A DNA stretch of 64,000 nt from Amaricoccus macauensis_A (GCF_049800915.1 NZ_JBNAFY010000004.1:124001-188000), one strand, 5' to 3'; shown: positions 29,356 through 37,988, counted from the stretch's first letter. Numbers and translations are program-made. Notes: a model not told the origin generated them from the sequence alone.

Positions 29356-30009
29356 TCAGGCGGGAAGCCGGGCCTTGCGCAGATAGGGCAACACGGTCTC
29401 GAAGCTTCCGAACTTCGCCGCGGCATCCTCGTTGCTGACGCTGGCGGGAATGATCACATCCGCACCCGGCACCCAATCCGCAGGCGTGGCAACCCCCTGC
29501 CCCACGGAGGTCTGCAGCCCGTCAAGTGCGCGCAGGATCTCGGCGAAGTTGCGGCCAACCGTCATCGGATAGGTCATCGAAAGCTTGAGCTTCTTGTCCG
29601 GCCCGATGATGAAGACTGAGCGCACAGTGGCGCTGTCCGCCGGCGTGCGGCCGTCGGGCAGATAGGCTTCGGCAGGCAGCATGTCGAACGCCTTGGAAAC
29701 CGCGAGGCCTTCATCGGCGATGATGGGGAAACCAGCCTGCGCCCCACCATAGACCTCGATATCGCTTTTCCACTTCTTGTGGTCCTCGACCCCGTCGACG
29801 GAAACCCCGATTACCTTGGTGCCGCGGCGCTCCCACTCGTCGGCAAGCTTCGCGACGGCGGAGAACTCCGTGGTGCAGACCGGGGTGAAATCCTTGGGGT
29901 GACTGAACAGGATCGCCCAGCTGTCCCCAATCCACTCATGGAGCGAGAACGTGCCATGATCGGTCGTGACCTCGAGGTCCGGGATCGTGTCATTGATGCG
30001 AAGAGCCAT
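29356..30009 (-). CDS. Peroxiredoxin (1-Cys Prx6 type)
   Basis: Thiol peroxidase of 217 residues. The peroxidatic cysteine is Cys45 in DFTPVCTTEF. The long C-terminal extension and overall length fit the Prx6 group, which usually lacks a resolving cysteine, and no second cysteine is visible in the mature chain. Start ATG 30009 (MALRINDTIPD) has an AGAGGT site upstream; the open frame continues far upstream without family character. It is on the cysIHJ strand, 84 bases ahead of cysI, which hints at linked oxidative-stress and sulfur metabolism. Confidence 0.93.
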   Translation of the reverse strand: MALRINDTIPDLEVTTDHGTFSLHEWIGDSWAILFSHPKDFTPVCTTEFSAVAKLADEWERRGTKVIGVSVDGVEDHKKWKSDIEVYGGAQAGFPIIADEGLAVSKAFDMLPAEAYLPDGRTPADSATVRSVFIIGPDKKLKLSMTYPMTVGRNFAEILRALDGLQTSVGQGVATPADWVPGADVIIPASVSNEDAAAKFGSFETVLPYLRKARLPA

Positions 30010-30728
30010 CAGTCTACCTCTATTCAGTTCATCTTGCAGTGCAACGCCGCTCCATGGCGGTGCCGCCCGCGAATTTCGGTTGATCTCCCCAGGCGTCTCC
30101 CACGCGGACATGCACTGAAAACTCCAGCCAGTCCCGCTGGGGGCGCCCTGGGCGGATTGCTCGGCTTCACGTCCCCCCGACCTCCGAAGACCGGGGCATC
30201 GGAAAACCTTGCTGTCTTGCAAAGACATAGACGGGGGCCGTTTGCCGAACAACAGCACCCGGATGCATAAGGGAAGTTGTCTCGATGTTTCTGGCCGAAG
30301 CGGAACCCGCGTTCCTAAATTCCTCTACAAGCCGAAACAGGCACACGGACCACCGCCGGGGCACGAGCGCCAGAGCGCGCCTTGCACCGCACAACTCGAT
30401 CCGCGAGAGTTCTTAAAACGGCGAATTTGCGCCTGTTTCCAGGTGCGCTCTTCTGGAATCCTGTGGTAGGATTCGGCATCCTGCCGAATACCGTCTCCAA
30501 CCCTTCGAAATGCCGCGCATGCGGATGTCAAACCCGAACCGCCGATCCGCCCCCCGAAAGGGGAGTTGCCGGGCACCGGATCGGCTGCAGAGCCAAGCCC
30601 GGTTAGAAACTGTTGCATTCTGGAGCCAAATGGCATACCAATGCATACAACAGACTTATCGCGGCGCGCCCGTTGCAACGGTCGAGCTGCGCTCAAGCCT
30701 ATTCCATTACTGATGCGTAGGGATCGCC
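30010..30728. other. 719-base gene-free interval between prx6 (minus) and acnB (plus)
   Basis: I see no convincing coding frame here. It must hold both divergent promoters. A small hairpin (30471-30478 with 30482-30489, 3-base loop) has no T tract. Two direct copies of GCATAC (30633-30638 and 30643-30648, ten bases apart) lie about 85 bases before acnB and could be a regulator site. The ribosome site of acnB (AGGGA) is at the right edge. Confidence 0.5.
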
Positions 30729-33521
30729 ATGAGCTTGTACACGGACTACCTTGAAGAAATCGAAGCCCGCAAAGGTGAGGGTCTGCACCCCAAGCCCATC
30801 GACGACGGCAGCCTGGTGGCGGAACTGATTTCCCAGATCAAGGACACCGGCAACGAGCATCGGGACGACTCCCTGAACTTCTTCATCTACAACACGCTAC
30901 CGGGCACCACGAGCGCTGCCGGCGTGAAGGCGAAGTTTCTCAAGGAGATCATTCTCGGTGAGGTGGTCGTTCCGGAAATCACCCCCGCCTTCGCCCTCGA
31001 ACTCCTTTCCCACATGAAGGGTGGCCCTTCGGTCGAGGTTCTTCTCGATCTGGCGCTGGGAGAAGACCCGGAAATCGCACGTCAGGCCGCGGATGTCCTC
31101 AAGACCCAGGTCTTCCTCTACGAAGCCGACACCGACCGCCTCGAAGCCGCCTACAAGGCCGGAAACCCGGTCGCGAAAGACATCCTCGAGAGCTACGCCA
31201 AGGCCGAATTCTTCACCAAGCTTCCCGATGTCGACGAGGAAATCGAAGTCGTGACCTATATCGCCGCGGAAGGCGATATCTCCACCGACCTGCTCTCGCC
31301 CGGCAACCAGGCGCACTCGCGTTCGGACCGCGAACTTCACGGCAAGTGCATGATCTCCGAGGCGGCGCAAAAGGAAATCGAGGCGCTCAAGATCCAGCAC
31401 CCGGGCAAGCGCGTCATGCTGATCGCCGAGAAGGGCACCATGGGCGTGGGTTCCTCTCGCATGTCGGGCGTGAACAACGTGGCGCTCTGGACCGGCAAGA
31501 AGGCCAGCCCCTATGTGCCTTTCGTGAACTACGCCCCCGTGGTCGCCGGCACGAACGGCATCTCGCCGATCTTCCTCACCACCGTTGGCGTGACCGGCGG
31601 GATCGGTATCGACCTGAAGAACTGGGTCAAGAAGCTTGGCCCGGACGGCAAGCCCATCCTCAACAACGAGGGCAACCCGATCCTCGAACAGAAATACTCG
31701 GTTGAGACCGGCACGGTCCTCAAGATCAATACCAAAGAAAAGAAGCTTTACAACGAAGCCGGGGACGAAGAGCTCGTCGATCTCGCGCCGTCCTTCACGC
31801 CGCAGAAGGTCGAGTTCATGCGGGCGGGCAGCTCCTACGCCATCGTCTTCGGCAAAAAGCTCCAGACCTTCGCCGCCGAAACTCTCGGCATCGAGGCGCC
31901 GGCGGTCTTCGCCCCCTCCAAGGAAGTTTCACACGAGGGCCAGGGCCTGACCGCGGTCGAGAAGATCTTCAACGCCAACTCGGTCGGCGCCACGCCGGGC
32001 AAATCGCTCCACGCCGGTTCGGACGTGCGCGTCAAGGTCAACATCGTGGGGTCGCAGGACACCACCGGCCTGATGACCGCGCAGGAACTCGAAGCAATGG
32101 CCGCGACCGTCATCTCGCCGACAGTCGATGGCGCCTACCAGTCGGGCTGCCACACGGCGTCCGTCTGGGACAAGAAGGCGCAGGCCAACATCCCGCGCCT
32201 CATGTCCTTTATGAATTCCTTCGGCCTGATCACCGCGCGTGATCCGAAGGGCGAATATCACGCCATGACCGACGTGATCCACAAGGTGCTCAACGACATC
32301 ACTGTGAGCGACTGGGACATCATCATCGGTGGCGACAGCCACACCCGCATGTCCAAGGGCGTGGCGTTCGGCGCGGATTCGGGCACCGTGGCGCTCGCGC
32401 TCGCGACCGGAGAGGCAACAATGCCGATCCCGGAATCGGTAAAGGTCACCTTCAAGGGCAAGATGGCCAACCACATGGATTTCCGCGATGTCGTGCATGC
32501 CACCCAGGCACAGATGCTCCAGCAGCACGGCGACAACGTTTTCCAGGGCCGGGTCATCGAGGTTCACATCGGCACCCTGCTTGCCGACCAGGCATTCACC
32601 TTCACCGATTGGACGGCCGAGATGAAGGCCAAGGCGTCGATCTGCATCTCCAACGATGAGACGCTGATCGGATCGCTGGAACTGGCCAAGTCCCGCATTC
32701 AGGTGATGATCGACAAGGGCATGGACAATGCGGCCGGCACGCTGCAAGGCCTGATCGACAAGGCCGACAAGCGCATCGCCGAGATCAAGTCGGGTGAGAA
32801 GCCTGCACTGCGCCCCGACGACAACGCGAAATACTTCGCCGAAGTGGTCGTGGATCTCGACCTGATCGACGAGCCGATGATCGCGGACCCGGATGTGAAC
32901 AACGCCGATGCCTCCCGCCGGTATACCCACGACACGATCCGCCCCGTCTCCTTCTACGGCGGCAAGAAGAAGGTCGATCTGGGCTTCGTCGGCTCCTGCA
33001 TGGTGCACAAGGGTGACGTGAAGATCGTGGCCCAGATGCTGCGCAACCTCGAGAAGGCCGAGGGAAAGGTCGAATTCAAGGCACCGCTCGTCGTGGCCGC
33101 TCCGACCTACAATATCATCGACGAGCTCAAGGAAGAGGGCGACTGGGAGATCTTGCAGAAATACTCGGGCTTCGAGTTCGACGATCTCTTCCCGAAGAGC
33201 AACGCACGCACCGAATACGAGAACATCCTCTATCTCGAGCGTCCGGGCTGCAACCTCTGCATGGGCAACCAGGAGAAGGCCGCCAAGGGCGACACGGTTC
33301 TCGCGACCTCCACCCGCCTGTTCCAGGGCCGCGTTGTCGAAGACAGTGCCGAAAAGAAGGGCGAGTCGCTCCTCGCCTCCACGCCCGTCGTGGTTCTCTC
33401 AGCGATCCTCGGTCGCACCCCCAACGCGGAGGAATACAAGACCGCCGTGGAAGGGATTGACCTGACCAAGTTCGCCCCGCCGCAGGACATTCCGGAAACC
33501 ACCCGCTCGGTGCATTTCTGA
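30729..33521 (+). CDS. acnB: Aconitate hydratase B / 2-methylisocitrate dehydratase
   Basis: TCA-cycle interconversion of citrate and isocitrate through a 4Fe-4S cluster; AcnB also dehydrates 2-methylcitrate-pathway intermediates. The 930-residue chain is longer than E. coli AcnB (865). Its order is AcnB-type: N-terminal helical HEAT-like region (about 1-160), swivel domain (GTMGVGSSRMSGVNN), then the catalytic domains. Cluster ligands are Cys757 (GSCMVH), Cys841 and Cys844 (GCNLCMGNQ). Extra length includes a lysine-rich segment around 300-345 and a longer stretch between the ligand cysteines. Stands alone; start ATG 30729. Confidence 0.97.
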   Translation: MSLYTDYLEEIEARKGEGLHPKPIDDGSLVAELISQIKDTGNEHRDDSLNFFIYNTLPGTTSAAGVKAKFLKEIILGEVVVPEITPAFALELLSHMKGGPSVEVLLDLALGEDPEIARQAADVLKTQVFLYEADTDRLEAAYKAGNPVAKDILESYAKAEFFTKLPDVDEEIEVVTYIAAEGDISTDLLSPGNQAHSRSDRELHGKCMISEAAQKEIEALKIQHPGKRVMLIAEKGTMGVGSSRMSGVNNVALWTGKKASPYVPFVNYAPVVAGTNGISPIFLTTVGVTGGIGIDLKNWVKKLGPDGKPILNNEGNPILEQKYSVETGTVLKINTKEKKLYNEAGDEELVDLAPSFTPQKVEFMRAGSSYAIVFGKKLQTFAAETLGIEAPAVFAPSKEVSHEGQGLTAVEKIFNANSVGATPGKSLHAGSDVRVKVNIVGSQDTTGLMTAQELEAMAATVISPTVDGAYQSGCHTASVWDKKAQANIPRLMSFMNSFGLITARDPKGEYHAMTDVIHKVLNDITVSDWDIIIGGDSHTRMSKGVAFGADSGTVALALATGEATMPIPESVKVTFKGKMANHMDFRDVVHATQAQMLQQHGDNVFQGRVIEVHIGTLLADQAFTFTDWTAEMKAKASICISNDETLIGSLELAKSRIQVMIDKGMDNAAGTLQGLIDKADKRIAEIKSGEKPALRPDDNAKYFAEVVVDLDLIDEPMIADPDVNNADASRRYTHDTIRPVSFYGGKKKVDLGFVGSCMVHKGDVKIVAQMLRNLEKAEGKVEFKAPLVVAAPTYNIIDELKEEGDWEILQKYSGFEFDDLFPKSNARTEYENILYLERPGCNLCMGNQEKAAKGDTVLATSTRLFQGRVVEDSAEKKGESLLASTPVVVLSAILGRTPNAEEYKTAVEGIDLTKFAPPQDIPETTRSVHF

Positions 33522-33543
33522 GCCGCGTGCCATAGGCCTCAAT

Positions 33544-33565
33544 CGGGCAGGTTCCCTCCTGCCCG
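33544..33565 (+). terminator. Probable terminator hairpin after acnB
   Basis: CGGGCAGG (33544-33551) and CCTGCCCG (33558-33565) form a perfect 8-bp stem with a 6-base loop, 22 bases past the acnB stop. No T run follows, so it may act as a 3'-end stabiliser. Confidence 0.5.
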
Positions 33566-33744
33566 GCCAAGCTCGAGAGACGCGAATGGGCCATCGCAGC
33601 CTGTTCGCGTTTCTTTACGAACGTCGTGCCTGCGTCCAAAACGCCTGTCTTGATACGCTGCCATGGGCTATTCCTGACGAAAGGGAAGCGGCGTCCGCCG
33701 TTTTTTCCACGTCTTGGAACCTTTCGGATCCACAGGAGCGGCAC

Positions 33745-34115
33745 ATGGCAGACCTCGAAGACCCGCAGAGCGACGAACCGGGCATCATGGATCCCGGCAA
33801 GACCAACATCCAGGTGATCTACGTTCTCTACCTTGCGGCTTCATCTTCGCGATCACCGTGCTCATCGGCCTCGTGATGGCCTATGTGAATCGCGGCAAGG
33901 GCGAGGCCTGGCTCGACAGCCATTACACTTGGGCGATCCGAACCTTCTGGATCGGGCTCCTCTACGCTTTCGCGTCTCTGATCCTGAGCTTCATCTTGAT
34001 CGGCGTTCTGGGTTTCATCGCCACGGCCGTATGGATGATCGTCCGTGTGGTCATCGGCTTGCAGACGGTCGGGCGCCGGGAACCGATCTCCAACCCCACG
34101 AGTTGGATCATCTGA
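33745..34115 (+). pseudogene. DUF4870-like small membrane protein, frameshifted
   Basis: Start ATG 33745 (with AGGAG upstream) reads MADLEDPQSDEPGIMDPGK and on to IQVIYVLYLAA. The frame then loses sense at about 33838-33840, while the next frame continues with FIFAITVLIGLVMAYVNRGKG and two further hydrophobic helices to a stop at 34115. Restoring one base near 33839 would give about 123 residues with three membrane segments and the SHYTWAIRTFWIGL motif, typical of DUF4870-like proteins of this group. One base is therefore missing, either as a recent inactivating deletion or a sequencing error. No slippery run is present, so programmed frameshifting is unlikely. Confidence 0.75.
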
Positions 34116-34130
34116 AGCGGTGGGTCGCCC

Positions 34131-34168
34131 CAAACAAAACAGCCCCGCAGCCGGGCGGCTGCAGGGCT
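34131..34168 (-). terminator. Terminator after hsp20
   Basis: AGCCC and GCAGCC (34141-34152) pair with GGCTGC and GGGCT (34157-34168) around a GGGC loop, with one mismatch. On the minus strand the stem is followed by a T-rich tract (TGTTTTGTTT). It lies 37 bases past the hsp20 stop, between convergent genes. Confidence 0.75.
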
Positions 34169-34204
34169 CCGATCCTTGCCACAGGAAATCGGATCAGACA
34201 GGTC

Positions 34205-34669
34205 TTACGCTTCGGCGGCTTCCGCCTGCAGCGTTTCCTGCTTACGCGTCACCTCGATCTTGCGAGGCTTCAGCGCTTCGGGAACTTCGCGCACCAGGTC
34301 GATGTGCAGAAGTCCGTTCTCGGTGGCCGCTTCAACGGCCCTCACGTGGTCGGCGAGCTGGAACCGGCGCTCGAAGGCCCGGGTCGCGATGCCGCGATGA
34401 AGGAAATTGTCCTTCTTCTCGGTCTCGGTCTCGCTCTTGCGGCCCGTCACGATCAGCTGCCCTTCACGAGTCTCGATCGAAAGCTCGTTTTCCGCGAAAC
34501 CGGCAACCGCAACGGTGATGCGGTAGGCGTTATCGCCGGTCTTCTCGATGTTGTAGGGCGGATAGGAGGCCTGGCTCACATCGCCGGCCATGACCTGATC
34601 CAGAACATTCGCGAGCCGGTCAAAACCGACGGAACTGCGATAGAGCGGGGTAAGGTCGAAATGTCTCAT
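34205..34669 (-). CDS. Small heat-shock protein, Hsp20/alpha-crystallin family
   Basis: ATP-independent holdase chaperone of 154 residues, IbpA-like. The alpha-crystallin domain runs from about residue 35 (YPPYNIEKTGDNAYRITVAV) to 125. It includes IATRAFERRFQLADHV and the family A-x-x-x-n-G-L-L motif in ATENGLLHIDL, and a short charged C-terminal tail follows. Start ATG 34669 has GGAGG 7 bases upstream. A longer open frame extends upstream but lacks family character. Heat-shock control is expected for the family, but I could not identify an RpoH promoter or RNA thermometer with confidence. Confidence 0.95.
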   Translation of the reverse strand: MRHFDLTPLYRSSVGFDRLANVLDQVMAGDVSQASYPPYNIEKTGDNAYRITVAVAGFAENELSIETREGQLIVTGRKSETETEKKDNFLHRGIATRAFERRFQLADHVRAVEAATENGLLHIDLVREVPEALKPRKIEVTRKQETLQAEAAEA

Positions 34670-34906
34670 CTTGCATCCTCCAGAAAGCGATACAGTGTGT
34701 CGGACCCTCGCACTGGACGGGTCCTTGTTCCTTGCCTGACCCTTATCGGCCTCAGGCGGGAGGTATGTGGGAAGACATTTCGCGGCTTTCAAGAGCCAGC
34801 CGGCTCAATCCGCATCACCGGAGAACGGCAGATGATTCCGCCTCCGATCGCTCCGGACAAGACGCCACAGCGCAATCATTCTCGGGCATATGCGAGAGGA
34901 AATTAC

Positions 34907-34983
34907 TGGCGACCCCTCCAGGACTCGAACCCGGAACCTGCTGATTAGAAGTCAGCTGCTCTATCCCGTTGAGCTAAGGGGCC
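34907..34983 (-). tRNA. tRNA-Arg (anticodon UCU), CCA encoded
   Basis: The minus strand folds as a cloverleaf. The acceptor stem GGCCCCT pairs with AGGGGTC (one G:U), the D arm begins AGCTC, the anticodon stem CTGAC/GTCAG-type closes a loop with TCT, the T arm contains GGTTCGAGTCC, and the discriminator G is followed by an encoded CCA (34907-34909). It decodes AGA and AGG. It stands alone between hsp20 and the complex I subunit gene; no integrase or att duplicate is seen next to it. Confidence 0.95.
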
Positions 34984-35107
34984 GCCGATTGCGCGGCAGC
35001 GGAGCCGTCCGCCAACGCGCCAAGGCTCTATACGTCCGAATTCTCATGCGGAAAAGCGTGAAACCGGCCTTCGGCTTCATCCGCTGGTCATTTCCCGCTC
35101 GCCGCCG

Positions 35108-35419
35108 TCAATGCGTCCAGGCACCGCGGCGCTGAGAGGCGAAATTGTCGCCATAGCCGTTCTGGCGCAGGATGTGCTTGCGCGGCTTCGGCTCGAAGAC
35201 CTGCGCCTCGATCCCGTGCTTGCGTGCGTAGGCCTGCGCCGCTTCCTTGGTCTCGAACCGCAGCCGCACCTGCGAATTCATGTCCCCGGACCCGGTCCAG
35301 CCCATGAGCGGATCGATGAAGCGCGCCTCGGCCGGAACGAACTCGAGCACCCAGTGCTTCGTCTTCGCCTGCCCGGATTGCATCGCGTTGCGCGCCGGCT
35401 TGTAGATCCTCGCAATCAT
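35108..35419 (-). CDS. ETC complex I (NDUFS4-type) subunit family protein
   Basis: A 103-residue protein matching the ETC complex I subunit conserved region, the bacterial counterpart of mitochondrial NDUFS4, an accessory subunit of NADH dehydrogenase in alphaproteobacteria. Start MIARIYKPARNAMQSG and the motifs WVLEFVP, DPLMGWTGSGDM, VRLRFETKEAAQAYARKHG and the basic end are characteristic. ATG 35419 was chosen by family start; the frame is open to 35509. The small RNA candidate (35509-35646) lies directly upstream on the same strand, so the gene may be expressed by read-through of its terminator. Confidence 0.92.
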   Translation of the reverse strand: MIARIYKPARNAMQSGQAKTKHWVLEFVPAEARFIDPLMGWTGSGDMNSQVRLRFETKEAAQAYARKHGIEAQVFEPKPRKHILRQNGYGDNFASQRRGAWTH

Positions 35420-35508
35420 ACCCAAGATCTCCGCTTGAAACTCACATCTTATATGACCAACTGCTCCCGCGGGATCAAGCTGCGGATGGCCCGCTGGGGA
35501 ACCGGTCA

Positions 35509-35534
35509 AGAAAAAGCCGCCTGAAGAAGGCGGC
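35509..35534 (-). terminator. Intrinsic terminator of the small RNA candidate
   Basis: On the minus strand GCCGCCT (35534-35528) pairs with AGGCGGC (35522-35516) around a TTCTC-like five-base loop and is followed by TTTTTCTT. The stem is a perfect 7 bp. Confidence 0.88.
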
Positions 35535-35646
35535 AGGATGGTCTTCTTTGGAGGGAAGTTGAAGCAAGCGGGTCGTCAACTGAGCCCGAGGGAGCGAGGG
35601 GTGGGGTGGGTGTACGGACCCGGTTGACGACCACTGTGCTGCTTGC
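35509..35646 (-). ncRNA. Candidate small RNA with own promoter and terminator
   Basis: A transcription unit of about 138 nt without a coding frame. A sigma-70-like promoter (35653-35682) predicts a start near G35646, and an intrinsic terminator with TTTTT ends it near 35509. The 5' part folds into a long hairpin: GCAAGC (35646-35641) pairs with GCUUGC (35569-35564), and GGUCGUCAAC (35632-35623) pairs perfectly with GUUGACGACC (35580-35571), enclosing a C-rich loop with CCCACCCC and GCUCCCUC. A single-stranded stretch with ACUUCCCUCC, complementary to Shine-Dalgarno-type sequence, lies between hairpin and terminator. It could be a trans-acting sRNA or an attenuating leader of the 35108-35419 gene. 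I cannot match it to a named family. Confidence 0.7.
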
Positions 35647-35652
35647 AAAACC

Positions 35653-35682
35653 CTTATAGCGCGAATCCATCGACACACGCAA
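35653..35682 (-). promoter_or_regulatory. Sigma-70-type promoter of the small RNA candidate
   Basis: On the minus strand TTGCGT (35682-35677) and TATAAG (35658-35653) are separated by 18 bases, close to the housekeeping consensus for both boxes. The predicted transcription start falls at about 35646, exactly where the RNA's first stem begins. Confidence 0.65.
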
Positions 35683-35804
35683 TGGTTTAGTTGTGTAAAA
35701 ACGCTTTCAAAAATTGCGCAAAAGTTGTCCCGCGTTAACTTGCCCTTTACCTTGATTTTCTCGGCCCGCCCGCCAACTCTCTACCGACGCACCGGGAGAA
35801 CAAA

Positions 35805-37988
35805 ATGAGTCAGACAGAGATGATCGAACAGTCCGCCCCCCCTGCCCGGCGCGAAAAACTGGAGGGTGGCCAACGTTTCATACTCAAGTCGGAATTCGAT
35901 CCTGCGGGCGATCAGCCCACGGCCATTGCCGAATTGGCCGAAGGGATTCGCCAGTCGGAGCAGAACCAGGTGCTCCTCGGCGCCACCGGCACCGGCAAGA
36001 CCTACACCATGGCGAAGATCATCGAGGAGACCCAGCGGCCCGCGATCATCCTCGCCCCGAACAAGACCCTCGCAGCTCAACTTTACGGCGAATTCAAGGG
36101 GTTCTTCCCGGAGAACGCCGTGGAGTATTTTGTATCTTATTACGATTACTATCAGCCCGAGGCCTATGTCCCGCGCTCGGACACCTACATCGAGAAGGAA
36201 TCCCAGATCAACGAGCAGATCGACCGGATGCGCCATGCCGCCACCCGCGCGCTGCTCGAACGCGATGATGTCATCATCGTCGCCTCCGTTTCCTGCATAT
36301 ACGGTATCGGCTCGGTCGAGACCTACGGCGCCATGACCCAGGATCTGATCGCGGGCCAGGCGGTCGAGCAGCGCAAGGTGATCGCGGGTCTCGTCGAGCA
36401 GCAATACCGGCGCAACGACCAGGCATTCCAGCGCGGAACTTTCCGCGTGAGAGGAGATTCCGTCGAGATCTGGCCGGCCCACCTCGAAGATCGCGCATGG
36501 CGACTCAGCTTCTTCGGTGACGAGCTCGAATCGATCCACGAGTTCGACCCGCTCACGGGCTCGAAGACGGGAGCGATGGAAAAGGTCCGCGTCTACGCCA
36601 ACAGCCACTACGTCACGCCGCGCCCGACCATGCAGCAGGCGATCAAGGGCATAAAGCAGGAGCTCCGCACCCGGCTCGACCAGCTCGTGGCCGAAGGCAA
36701 ACTGCTGGAGGCCCAGCGGCTGGAGCAGCGCACCAATTTCGACATCGAGATGCTGGAGGCCACCGGCGTCTGCAACGGCATCGAGAACTACTCGCGCTAT
36801 CTCACGGGCCGCGCACCCGGTGAGCCGCCCCCCACCCTCTTCGAATACATCCCCGACAACGCCATCGTCTTCGCCGACGAGAGCCATGTCTCCGTGCCGC
36901 AGATCGGCGGCATGTATCGGGGCGACTTCCGGCGCAAGTTCACCCTTGCCGAGCATGGCTTCCGCCTGCCCTCCTGCACCGACAACCGCCCCCTGAAGTT
37001 CGAGGAATGGGACGCCATGCGCCCGCAATCGATCTTCGTCTCCGCCACCCCCGCTGCCTGGGAACTGGAGCAGGCCGGTGGCGTCTTCACCGAGCAGGTC
37101 ATCCGGCCCACCGGCCTGCTCGATCCTCCCATCGAGATCCGCCCCGTCGAGATGCAGGTTGACGACCTGCTCGACGAGATCCGCAAGGTCGCTGCCGAAG
37201 GCGCGCGCGTGCTCGTCACCGTGCTCACCAAGCGCATGGCCGAGGATCTCACCGAGTATCTCCACGAGCAGGGCATCCGTGTGCGCTACATGCATTCGGA
37301 TATCGACACGATCGAGCGCATTGAGATCCTGCGCGACCTCCGCCTCGGCGCCTTCGACGTGCTGATCGGCATCAACCTCCTGCGTGAGGGGCTCGACATC
37401 CCCGAATGCGGCCTCGTTGCCATTCTGGATGCGGACAAGGAGGGCTTCCTCCGCTCCGAGACCTCGCTGATCCAGACCGTGGGCCGCGCCGCGCGCAATG
37501 CCGACGGCCGTGTCATCATGTATGCCGACCGGATCACCGGCTCCATGGAACGCGCCATCGGCGAAACCAACCGCAGGCGCGAGAAACAGATCGCCTACAA
37601 CGAGGAACACGGCATCACGCCGGAAACCGTCCGCAAGAACGTCTCCGACATTCTCGAGGGGCTCTACAAGGGCGACACCGACCAGGCGCGCATCACCACC
37701 AAGGTCGACAAGCCGCTCGTGGGTGCAAACCTCCGCGCCCATCTCGACCACCTGCAGAAGGACATGCTCAAGGCCGCCGAGAACCTCGAATTCGAGGAGG
37801 CCGCCCGGCTGCGGGACGAGATCAAGCGGCTCGAGGCCGTGGAGCTTGCCGTGGCCGACGATCCCCTCGCCCGCCAGCAGGCGGTGGAAGCGGCCTCGGA
37901 CGCCGCGGTCAAGGGCCGCGGCCGCTCCACAGCCGGCAAGGGCGGCACCCGCGCCTACCGGGGCAAGAGCCGGGGGAAGATGGGGTAA
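35805..37988 (+). CDS. uvrB: UvrABC system protein B (excinuclease helicase subunit)
   Basis: Damage-verification helicase of nucleotide excision repair; 727 residues. Walker A GATGTGKT is at 59-66, the beta-hairpin motif YYDYYQPEAYVP near 106-117, helicase motif DESHVS near 365, and the C-terminal motifs GLDIPE and QTVGRAARN are intact. A UvrC-interacting UVR coiled coil (DMLKAAENLEFEEAARLRDEI) lies near 650-678, and a basic Gly/Arg tail follows. Start ATG 35805 follows an AT-rich upstream region holding GTTAACTTGCCCTTTAC, a weak CtrA-like arrangement. The left neighbour is the divergent small RNA. Confidence 0.98.
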   Translation: MSQTEMIEQSAPPARREKLEGGQRFILKSEFDPAGDQPTAIAELAEGIRQSEQNQVLLGATGTGKTYTMAKIIEETQRPAIILAPNKTLAAQLYGEFKGFFPENAVEYFVSYYDYYQPEAYVPRSDTYIEKESQINEQIDRMRHAATRALLERDDVIIVASVSCIYGIGSVETYGAMTQDLIAGQAVEQRKVIAGLVEQQYRRNDQAFQRGTFRVRGDSVEIWPAHLEDRAWRLSFFGDELESIHEFDPLTGSKTGAMEKVRVYANSHYVTPRPTMQQAIKGIKQELRTRLDQLVAEGKLLEAQRLEQRTNFDIEMLEATGVCNGIENYSRYLTGRAPGEPPPTLFEYIPDNAIVFADESHVSVPQIGGMYRGDFRRKFTLAEHGFRLPSCTDNRPLKFEEWDAMRPQSIFVSATPAAWELEQAGGVFTEQVIRPTGLLDPPIEIRPVEMQVDDLLDEIRKVAAEGARVLVTVLTKRMAEDLTEYLHEQGIRVRYMHSDIDTIERIEILRDLRLGAFDVLIGINLLREGLDIPECGLVAILDADKEGFLRSETSLIQTVGRAARNADGRVIMYADRITGSMERAIGETNRRREKQIAYNEEHGITPETVRKNVSDILEGLYKGDTDQARITTKVDKPLVGANLRAHLDHLQKDMLKAAENLEFEEAARLRDEIKRLEAVELAVADDPLARQQAVEAASDAAVKGRGRSTAGKGGTRAYRGKSRGKMG

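Noticed and set aside
34907..34983. tRNA-Arg as an integration site for a genomic island
   Set aside because: No integrase, no partial tRNA duplicate and no compositional change next to it; the AT-rich gene lies 3 kb away on the far side of uvrB.
35509..35646. Identity of the small RNA candidate as 6S RNA or SRP RNA
   Set aside because: The 5' end pairs with the middle rather than with the 3' end as in 6S RNA, and the SRP GGAAG-tetraloop core is absent.
35735..35751. CtrA-like box before uvrB (TTAACTTGCCCTTTAC)
   Set aside because: One half-site departs from consensus and single near-matches are expected by chance; recorded only in the uvrB entry.
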